NCBI RefSeq assembly: GCF_003478445.1
Contig: NZ_QUET01000005.1
Span: 62,001 to 126,000, forward strand
Source: Roseburia sp. AM59-24XD
Lineage (GTDB): Bacteria > Bacillota > Clostridia > Lachnospirales > Lachnospiraceae
Direction of reading: 5' to 3'
Length of the DNA stretch: 64,000 nt
Shown here in pieces: positions 1 through 8,200 of the stretch. The stretch's first letter is position 1. Each line of letters begins with the position of its first letter. Both the position numbers and the translations under genes were made by a program. The notes below the pieces were generated by a model. It did no database searches. It had not been told where the DNA came from and saw nothing but the letters and a program-made list of their open reading frames with translations.

Positions 1-90
1 ATGTATGCGATTTCCGGAACCGGTGAGGTATATGAAGCTCCGGATGTAAGCAATGGTAATACCGGAGTGGACAACATATTTAGAAAATAG
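1..90 (+). CDS. C-terminal end of an upstream gene (partial)
   Basis: A reading frame open from the first base ends at TAG (88-90) and gives 29 residues ending in DNIFRK. The start lies outside the window. It sits just before the prepilin genes on the same strand, so it is probably the preceding member of the pilus operon. The visible tail has no diagnostic motif, and I do not assign a function. Confidence 0.5.
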   Translation: MYAISGTGEVYEAPDVSNGNTGVDNIFRK

Positions 91-98
91 GACATAAG

Positions 99-136
99 TT
101 GCAACTGCCGGAATTTTCGGCAGTTGCAATTGTTGT
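99..136 (+). terminator. Perfect 12-bp hairpin between the upstream gene and the first prepilin gene
   Basis: TTGCAACTGCCG (99-110) pairs perfectly with CGGCAGTTGCAA (118-129) around a 7-nt loop, followed by TTGTTG. The following T tract is weak, so this may be a partial (attenuating) terminator or an mRNA-stabilising hairpin that sets different expression upstream and downstream within the pilus operon. Confidence 0.55.
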
Positions 137-157
137 ATAAAGATTTGAGGTGAGCCC

Positions 158-1441
158 ATGAAAGAGAGAAGGTGCAAAACCGCACAGTGCCTCAGGGATG
201 CACGCGGTTTTACTTTGGTTGAGCTGATCCTGACGATCGCAATTCTGGCTATCGTCACGATACCGATTTTGAGCTATTTTACAGATGCTGCAAAGCATAA
301 CGCAAGGAGCAGACAGAAGCAGAATGCAACCGTTCTGGCACAGGAGGTGCTTGAGAATTTCAAACATTCTGCCTACAATCTGGATGACCCGAATGTTGTA
401 TGTTCTGCGGATCCGAACTGGACAGTAGCTGCTCCACAGAGCAGTGACGGCAGCTATGCATTAACACAGAATAAGACAGTTGACAAAAATTCTTTTAAGG
501 TGACAGCGAAGATCACGCCGGTTGATAAGGTGAATGATGCGGCTGTATCAGCGGCACCGGCTTCATCAGCTGCGCCCGCGTCTGTATCAAAGGATTATGA
601 GAAATTTGTGATTGGTACGATGGACACAAGCAAGGATTTGATGTCATCCGATCATGGTCAGACATTGGTTGCGGCAAGCTTTGCATTTAATAACAAGTAT
701 ACGGCAGCCTGCGCAGCAAATGGTGTGACACCTGAGCCGGCAGGAACTCCGGATCCTGTGACAGGAGTTACACCGGCGAAGATTGATGCCAATTATTTTA
801 AAAATCGACTGAATTGTGAGATTATTGTATCAGCTAAGAAAGATACATCTAAACCGGGATATGACGTGATTTCGGTGAAGTATCGATATACTTATAATAA
901 AGGCGGAGAAGCATATCCGGAAGGAATTGACGCTAACACAGTTTATGAGGATGTCGTGGCTTCTTCATCCATTAAGGTTGATAAGCTGGAGAATATTTAT
1001 TTGTTCTATAATCCGTTAAATGTGAATGATAAGATCACGATGACGACAGATGATGATTATCAGCTGCAGAATAATGCAGGTGATCTGAATATGTTCATTA
1101 TTGCACAGAACAGTGTGCCGGCTTCCACCAGTGACAGTGATCTTCCGACAGGATATTCGAAGCGGCCGGGAAGCTATAAGCTTCCGATCAATGGTGCGGG
1201 TTCCGGATTTGAAAACAAGATTAAATGCGTTTATACCAATTTATCCCGGACGGCTGCTATGACAGAGCTGGATGAAACGTCGACGATTGGCGGAAAAGTA
1301 CAGACCGGTCCAGATGGCAATTACACTTTGGTACATTCTGAAAAGATCAATCGTGTGGCAGACATTACCGTGACGGTTGACAGCAAGGATGGATCTACAC
1401 AGAAGATTGTAGAAGTAACTGGTTCTAAGACGCAGGATTAG
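158..1441 (+). CDS. Prepilin-type N-terminal cleavage/methylation domain protein
   Basis: 427 residues. The N-terminus is a class III (type IV prepilin) signal: a basic leader of 17 residues ending in glycine, then FTLVELILTIAILAI with the conserved glutamate at mature position 5. A prepilin peptidase should cut after Gly17 and methylate the new N-terminus. The hydrophobic helix anchors the subunit in the membrane until assembly. The rest is polar with an Ala/Pro/Ser-rich stretch near residues 128-142, and resembles no specific pilin that I can name. Start ATG 158 follows TTGAGGTGA. It is the first of four consecutive pilin-like genes with short spacers, so it is most likely a minor or major pseudopilin of a Gram-positive type IV pilus. 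Confidence 0.85.
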   Translation: MKERRCKTAQCLRDARGFTLVELILTIAILAIVTIPILSYFTDAAKHNARSRQKQNATVLAQEVLENFKHSAYNLDDPNVVCSADPNWTVAAPQSSDGSYALTQNKTVDKNSFKVTAKITPVDKVNDAAVSAAPASSAAPASVSKDYEKFVIGTMDTSKDLMSSDHGQTLVAASFAFNNKYTAACAANGVTPEPAGTPDPVTGVTPAKIDANYFKNRLNCEIIVSAKKDTSKPGYDVISVKYRYTYNKGGEAYPEGIDANTVYEDVVASSSIKVDKLENIYLFYNPLNVNDKITMTTDDDYQLQNNAGDLNMFIIAQNSVPASTSDSDLPTGYSKRPGSYKLPINGAGSGFENKIKCVYTNLSRTAAMTELDETSTIGGKVQTGPDGNYTLVHSEKINRVADITVTVDSKDGSTQKIVEVTGSKTQD

Positions 1442-1455
1442 AGAGGAGTGAGATC

Positions 1456-3981
1456 ATGTTCAAACGATTTTTAAAAGATAAAAGCGGATCGTCGTTGGTT
1501 TTGGTAATGATCTGCATGTCATTTCTGATCTTGCTTGCAGGAGCAGTCATTACAACAACTGTTACCAATATTTATCTCAAGGCTTCCCAGAAGGTGACAC
1601 AGGAGAATTTCTATGAGACAGATTCTATACTCGACGCTGTGGCAGCGGGCATTCAGAATGAGTCCTCTGAGGCTTCCGCAAAGGCATATGAGAAAGCATT
1701 GGGAGAGTATAATGCCTCATTGACCGCTGCAGGCAGTGCAATGAGCGATAAATATGCAAAGGACTTTTTGAATCTGATGATTCAGTCTCTGACAGGCGGA
1801 GACACCTATGATGCAACAAAGACAAATTATAAATATCTGGATAGTGTTTTGCTTGGTTATCTGACCAAGGATCAGGCAAAATCGTATATCAAGCATGCAG
1901 ACGATGGTACCGGTGTGACGAAAGGTGACATGGTTTTGGATGGAGATGCTTTAGTGCTTAAGGATGTAAAGGTGATCAAAGCACATGACAAACAGAAGGA
2001 TTATGAGACGACATTGACAACTGACATTCGTATTGAAGTGCCAAAAATCAGTACTGATGCACACTCGGAGTATCTTGATTATGCAATTCTTGCAGATGAT
2101 CAGGTGATCGCAGATAACGGTACGATTTCGGCTCAGGTCGATGGAAATGTATATTCCGGTACGGTGAATCGTGTGGCAAATGCAACATCACCACAGCCGG
2201 CAAGCGTTAAGAATAATACACCGTTAGCCGGTATCGTTATTTCCGGTGGAGCATCACTCAAGATTAATGCGGAGCAGATCATCACACGAGGTGATGTGGA
2301 TGTATCCAATGGCAGCCGCTTTGAAGTTGGCAAGAGTCCATCCAGTGATAAGGCTGCACAGCTTTGGGCAGAGAATGTGATCACAAGTGGTAAGAACAGC
2401 AGTAATGAAGTGACGATTGATGCTTCCTCCTATATCGCGGACGATTTGGAGATCAATGGTGAGGGTGACCGGGTTACTCTGAAAGGAAAATACTACGGTT
2501 ACAATTACACGAATGACTACACAGCCGGAATAACAGGAAATAAGTTATCTACAACGGCTGCATACAGTAGTTCCATTTCAGTCAATGGTTATGATAACCA
2601 GTTGCTGATGAAGGATCTGAATGAGCTGGTGCTTGCAGGACGTACATTTATCTCCAAGAAGACGAATGTTGGCGAGACAGCACTTGCCAATCCGGATATT
2701 GAGCTGGGTGAATCTCTGGCGGTAAAGAGCAGCCAGTTGTCATACTTTGTAGCAGCAGTAAAGGACGGATCTACCGATGGATTTGTCAAGAGAGTACAGG
2801 ATCTTCCGGCAAACAATAGTGTTACGTTGGATGATGGTCAGGCGGTTCCAGGCTTTGGTAAATACTCTTTGGATGCGAAAGATGCCATTCCATGCTTTGT
2901 ATTTAATGCGAACAATGAGGAGTATCTGTTCGACTATGAAGCATATGAGAACCGTATCGGTATCCCGAAGAAGAATGGTGCAAAGCAGTTTGATATAAAG
3001 GCATTGATTACAAGCGGTGCTATCAGCAAGACGACACCGTTAAAGCTGTACAGCCGTTATGATCCGAACGTCAGTGCTAATACGATCAAGTATTTCTATC
3101 TGAACTTTGACGATTCCAAGGCTGCAAGTAATTTCTTTAATCTGTTTTATGAGAATAGTTCACAGCAGACGATTTATGATGTTGTGAATAAGACATATGT
3201 AGATACCGTGGGAATTCAGCTTCCTTCCTTTGGATCAAAGGCGGGATATCTGTTATCTTCCGGTAATATCATGTACAGCGATGAGAATGATAAGGATGCC
3301 AATGGAAAGGCAAAGATCAAGCTGAAGATTGATAATGGCGGTCAGATACCATCAAGCTCCTTTAAAACATTTGCGGAGCAGAACAGTAAGCTGTATATGT
3401 CTAAACAGCTTGCATTGGTGGACGATTACGATGATGCAACCAATAGCCCGAAATGGAGACTGTATGATGACAGCGATTCCAACCGGGGTGATGATACCTT
3501 GTTAAAGAGTGGTAGTGCCGATGGAACAAATCTGTTTGCAAAGCTTGTAGATGCAAGCCAGATCAAAACTACGCAGATTGGACGTTATTCGATTACCAAG
3601 GATGATGGTTCTAACGGCGTATGCGGATACATTGTTTCAAACGGTGATGTAAAGTGGCCGGAGGATTACACGGCTAAGGGATATAATCAGGACGATCCTT
3701 GTTTTATTCTTGCAAAGGGATCTGTAACGATCAACAGCAACAAGTTTAATGGTCTGATCATTGCAGGAGATGATGTGGAATTTGCAACAAACACAACAGT
3801 ATCTTCTGATTCAGAGTCCATTGAAAAAGTATTTGAGCAGGATAAGAATTCCGGTAGTCCGGCATTCTTTAATGCAATGAAAGAGTATTTCAGAAAGTCT
3901 GTAAGCTCTTCCATTGGAACGAAGGAAGATCAGGATAAGGTAAACAACGTTTCATTTGAGAACTGGAAGAAGAATGATTAA
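1456..3981 (+). CDS. PilX-like pilus assembly protein with large extracellular region
   Basis: 841 residues. It begins with a short basic stretch (KRFLKDKSGSSLVLVM) and one hydrophobic helix at about residues 13-36, the layout of PilX/type IV pilus minor pilins that lack a canonical prepilin FTLxE box. The long remainder has repeated small hydrophobic and glycine turns such as GAVKG-like strands, suggesting beta-rich extracellular structure. ATG 1456 follows GAGAGGAGTGAG and lies 14 bp after the preceding prepilin gene. The stop is directly followed by the next pilin gene. The probable role is a pilus-associated minor subunit or tip protein; substrate or ligand is unknown. Confidence 0.7.
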   Translation: MFKRFLKDKSGSSLVLVMICMSFLILLAGAVITTTVTNIYLKASQKVTQENFYETDSILDAVAAGIQNESSEASAKAYEKALGEYNASLTAAGSAMSDKYAKDFLNLMIQSLTGGDTYDATKTNYKYLDSVLLGYLTKDQAKSYIKHADDGTGVTKGDMVLDGDALVLKDVKVIKAHDKQKDYETTLTTDIRIEVPKISTDAHSEYLDYAILADDQVIADNGTISAQVDGNVYSGTVNRVANATSPQPASVKNNTPLAGIVISGGASLKINAEQIITRGDVDVSNGSRFEVGKSPSSDKAAQLWAENVITSGKNSSNEVTIDASSYIADDLEINGEGDRVTLKGKYYGYNYTNDYTAGITGNKLSTTAAYSSSISVNGYDNQLLMKDLNELVLAGRTFISKKTNVGETALANPDIELGESLAVKSSQLSYFVAAVKDGSTDGFVKRVQDLPANNSVTLDDGQAVPGFGKYSLDAKDAIPCFVFNANNEEYLFDYEAYENRIGIPKKNGAKQFDIKALITSGAISKTTPLKLYSRYDPNVSANTIKYFYLNFDDSKAASNFFNLFYENSSQQTIYDVVNKTYVDTVGIQLPSFGSKAGYLLSSGNIMYSDENDKDANGKAKIKLKIDNGGQIPSSSFKTFAEQNSKLYMSKQLALVDDYDDATNSPKWRLYDDSDSNRGDDTLLKSGSADGTNLFAKLVDASQIKTTQIGRYSITKDDGSNGVCGYIVSNGDVKWPEDYTAKGYNQDDPCFILAKGSVTINSNKFNGLIIAGDDVEFATNTTVSSDSESIEKVFEQDKNSGSPAFFNAMKEYFRKSVSSSIGTKEDQDKVNNVSFENWKKND

Positions 3982-3998
3982 TGCAGGAGGTGAAGGCA

Positions 3999-4616
3999 AT
4001 GGATATCAGAAAAGATAAGCGCGGTTTTTCTCTAATCGAGCTGATTATTACGATGGCGATCATGGCAGTCTTTGCCGGAGCGATCATCGGTGGAATGTCA
4101 TATATCAATGCCGGTAAGACCAAGAAGGCCGCTGCAAGATTGAATAATAAGATCTCCAGCATTCAGACGGCGACAATGACCAAGAAGGGTCAGACGTTCC
4201 TCTACATTTATCGGACTTCTGATGGGGTATACAGTACTGCGGTAAGTAGCACGATTGATACAAACAGTGATGGCAATCCGGATTATCCTAAGGGATTTAC
4301 ACAGAGATCGGAATTAGATCAGTGTTTATCAAGTGGAAAGATTTCCGGAGATAAGCTTTGCGACAGTACTGTGACCATTACCGGAAAGCAGGGAACCGGT
4401 GGTTCTAACTCCGTAACGCTGAGTGAAAGTAATTTCCTCAAGTTGGGTTATTCAAAGTCAACCGGAGCATTTAATTATAGTAATGATGGTTCACTGGATA
4501 CGAATGGTGAATTTACGGATGTACCATTTTACAGTATGATTGAGATGTCAGGCAAAGAGAAATTCTCAATCAAGCTGGTAAAAATAAGTGGTAAGCATTT
4601 TGTAAAGAAAGGTTAA
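3999..4616 (+). CDS. Prepilin-type protein (type II secretion/type IV pilus family)
   Basis: 205 residues from ATG 3999. An upstream in-frame ATG at 3981 overlaps the previous stop, but AGGAGG at 3985-3990 is correctly spaced for 3999, so that start is preferred. The leader MDIRKDKRG is followed by FSLIELIITMAIMAVFAGAI, a textbook class III signal with Glu5 and cleavage after Gly9. The C-terminal domain is short and polar. It belongs to the same operon as the neighbouring pilin-like genes. Confidence 0.88.
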   Translation: MDIRKDKRGFSLIELIITMAIMAVFAGAIIGGMSYINAGKTKKAAARLNNKISSIQTATMTKKGQTFLYIYRTSDGVYSTAVSSTIDTNSDGNPDYPKGFTQRSELDQCLSSGKISGDKLCDSTVTITGKQGTGGSNSVTLSESNFLKLGYSKSTGAFNYSNDGSLDTNGEFTDVPFYSMIEMSGKEKFSIKLVKISGKHFVKKG

Positions 4617-4622
4617 GGGGAG

Positions 4623-5213
4623 GTGATTGTTCTGAACTGGAAAGATAAGAGAGGTTTTACTCTCGTGGAATTAATTATTTCAATGGCGATTCTGGCAATT
4701 GTAGGAGGTGCAATCACTCTTATGATGCAGTCGGGAAGCAGAAGCTATTCGAATACGAAAGCGGAGCTTGATCTGCAGATGGAATCCCAGACATTGATGG
4801 CGCAGATGAGCACCATGATTATGGAATCAAATTGTGTCAAGTATGACAAAGACAACAATACACTGGCATTGTATCAGGTTGAGCTTAAGTCAACAGCTCT
4901 TCCGGCTGTATCAGGTACACCGGGAGCAACTCCGGTTTGTCAGCAGACAAAGACAGTAAAGGATCTGAAAGTGATTCAGTTCAAGGATGGAAAGCTCTAT
5001 CTGAACGAGCACAATGCAGATGTAGCTTTACCGGCAAGCGGTGGATCGGTAAGCTGTACAGAAGATGATCTGCTTTCTGATTATATCAGTGATTTTAAAG
5101 TAGGCATCGATGGAAACAAGGTCACGGTTTCGTTTGATATGAAATCCGGTAAAAAGACTTACAAAATTGACGAGACAACAAAGGTAAGGAATGGTATGGT
5201 AGTCTATCCGTAA
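4623..5213 (+). CDS. Prepilin-type protein, PulJ/PilW-like
   Basis: About 196 residues. The leader ends at Gly and is followed by FTLVELIISMAILAIVGGAI, again with Glu5. The start is unusual: GTG 4623 lies inside the ribosome binding site AGGGGAGGTGA (4616-4626), so translation may really begin at CTG 4632 or the ATT/GTT codons before it. All options keep the class III signal. The gene follows the previous pilin gene by 6 bp and precedes the giant operon protein, so it is probably a minor pseudopilin. Confidence 0.85.
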   Translation: MIVLNWKDKRGFTLVELIISMAILAIVGGAITLMMQSGSRSYSNTKAELDLQMESQTLMAQMSTMIMESNCVKYDKDNNTLALYQVELKSTALPAVSGTPGATPVCQQTKTVKDLKVIQFKDGKLYLNEHNADVALPASGGSVSCTEDDLLSDYISDFKVGIDGNKVTVSFDMKSGKKTYKIDETTKVRNGMVVYP

Positions 5214-5295
5214 TGGGTAGGCTGCCCTTGAACGTTATAGTGGAGTAAGGAGAGAACGGTTTGCAGTGCGAAACTGTGGAATGGAGGCTGTATCT

Positions 5296-8200
5296 ATGAA
5301 AAAATGGTTTAAAAACTTGACGAAAGGAAAACTGGCGATTGGCGTATTGGCCTTGTGTCTGCTGGTGTTTGGCGGATATTTTGGGTATCACAAATTTATT
5401 GTAAAAGCGGATAGTATGCCAAATAGAGCAGTTGTAAATACGCTGGAAGATTATCGCAAACTTTGCACCGGAAGTGAGAACGGTGAAGTAGATAAAACAC
5501 AAAATATTGCGGATGCAAATTCAAAAAATGCTTTTTTAATTTTGGAAATTGTGCCGTATTATGGTGATGCGGAGGTTGGCTATCTAATCGATGGCTGTGA
5601 GCCAATTGATCTCACGAATGTTGGAAAGTCTGTTTATGCAGCTGCCAAGGAAAGTACACGTTCTGTAGCAACAGCCGTTTTTAAGGATGAGTATGATAGA
5701 GATCGTAAGGATTATGACGATGGTTTGTATAAGGAAGATACTCGTTGGACCGTGGATGATGATTGGGTATTGACCTCCGGAAAAACAATCAAGACACATG
5801 GATATTATGAAAAAGTTGCAAATGGTGCTTCCGGTGACTTTGTCATTGATCATTATGAACAGGATACAACAGGAACCTTCTATACAAAAGATGCAGAGGG
5901 TAAGGATATTCCGGCGTATCGTCCGGTTTTTAGAAAGGCAAAAGATGGTGAGACAGGTCAGTTTAACTGGACAACACTTTATTATGCGTCAGCAGATACA
6001 TTTGTTATGTCACGGTCGCAGTTTGATACATATGCTCTGAGTGAAAATAAGTATGTGGCATCGGCAGATGAAGGGATTGATTATAACCCGGGAGAAAGAG
6101 AGTATACGACAAGAGAAGACAGCGATTTCTATAGTATTTCTTATACAAATGATAAGGGAGAAAAAGTTGCTTCAGAGGGTAATATCAGTAACTTGTGGGT
6201 TAACATTGAAGGAATGCAGGTGTTAAAAGGTCATGTGGTTAACACTAATGATTTTGTACGTACATCTTTGGATTTGGATGATGAATCAGAGACTGCGTGC
6301 AGAAATTTAAAAATTGCAGTTAAGACAATTGAACCTCAGGAATTAAAGAAACATCCGGAATGGATTGACTACGCGGATTTGTTATATATGCATCAGAAAA
6401 CATCAGTTGGTACCTTCCCGGATTTATGGTGTAATGCAAATTTGGATAAGTATCATCGAAATAAAGATGTACTTGGAGAGTCATATTATAAGGATAAGGA
6501 TCCGTTTATCATTGAAGCGGATGGAACGGTGAAATCCAAGAGTACAGATAAATCAATAAGAGAAGCGTTATTGAATTCTAATTTTATCTCTGATAACGAT
6601 TGGGGTTGGACAGTAGCGAAGAAATTATTCTTCAAGATCAATCAGTTGGAGACATATGATGGGAGCGGAAAGTATGGATTTGCTCCATTATTGACTTCAA
6701 ATGATATGATGAATGATTTGAAGGGACTTTCCGGGAACAGCAGATATAATGCTGATGATTTAAAGACAGTAACGAATCAGCATTTGGATTATACTACCAT
6801 GGAGGTCGGAATTCCTAAAACTCCTTGGACTCCAGGTGAAAATACTGGTAAATATACAGGTACAGGTACTAATTGTGGTATGTATAAATTCTTAATCATG
6901 AATTTTTTAATGAAACAGGAGAATTTTTACAATTACTTCTTCCAGACAGAAAGAGATGCTGGAGGAAAGGTCATTACAGAAAATGGTGATATATCCTACT
7001 GTAGTCCACAAAAAAGTGCTGATGCACAGGAATATTGGAATCCTGATGCATTTCTTCCTGTTGCGGAGGGCAATGATTATACAAATCTTACTGATGCGCA
7101 GAGAGAGCGGTATTCAATATATTATTCACAGGGATCATATCTGCAATTCCCTACACCGGGTCTTGCCGGTGCTACGTTCATTTATAACTCAGATACATCC
7201 TTGTCACAGGGATTTAATAATGCCAGAATTGATGAAACAGATTCAACCAAGGAGGCATTTGACTGGTTTGAGAAAGAGTATGGTGAGAGACCGGATAAGC
7301 TGACTCCGGCACAGATGGTTCATTATCTTCTGCAGTATAAGAGACATGGTAATGACGATGATGATGTAGGAACACGGGATAAGGACACTATGCATGTGCT
7401 TGAAATTGAGCCATGTGCAGATTACTTTATTACAGAAAAGTATCTTGTTGGAACATATCTTCCGGCATCACGTTTCAAAGGTAAGATTGAAGTAGACCAT
7501 ATGACTACCGCTGAGTTTAATGGATCAAAGCGTGATATCAATGGATATTATGACTTGATTTATATCGGGGATAATATTGGTAAATTTAATACGACAACTA
7601 CGCAGAATAATGGCGTTAACTATACCAATACCGCATATAATGACAGTAATTTGGATAAGTATGTATATCTGCATGTTGGTGATAAATCAGGAGATGTACG
7701 TTCTTCCGGTAATGATATTTCCAAACTGAAGAATGAACAGCTTCAAAAGTATGCAGAAGGTGGAAATGCGTTGGTGCTTGCTGACAGTTTGGCAACGTTT
7801 AAGTGGGACACAAACGATACAACAAAGATTTCGGATTCATACAAGAATAATTATTTGTCGATTGTTGATTCGACTTCACAAATGCATGCACTTCTGGAAA
7901 AATTAAAGAGTGCTAACAATGTAAATAAATTTAGAAAGAATAACATCTGTGCGCTTTCGAAGCTGAGTGTTAAGTTCCTGAGCGAGAATTGTCTGAATTA
8001 TATGAAAAATGGATTTTCGCTTCCTGTGAAAACTAAAACAGGATTAACCACTAAGAAGTATAAGGAATTAACCACTCGTTATAAAGATTATGTTGGTCTT
8101 TACAGTAAGATAACATCTACTCCGGATCGATATGTTTCGGACGATGGAATGGCAGATAGCAATGAAGTTAATCCGGCAAAGGCAAAACAGTTGGCGTTGA

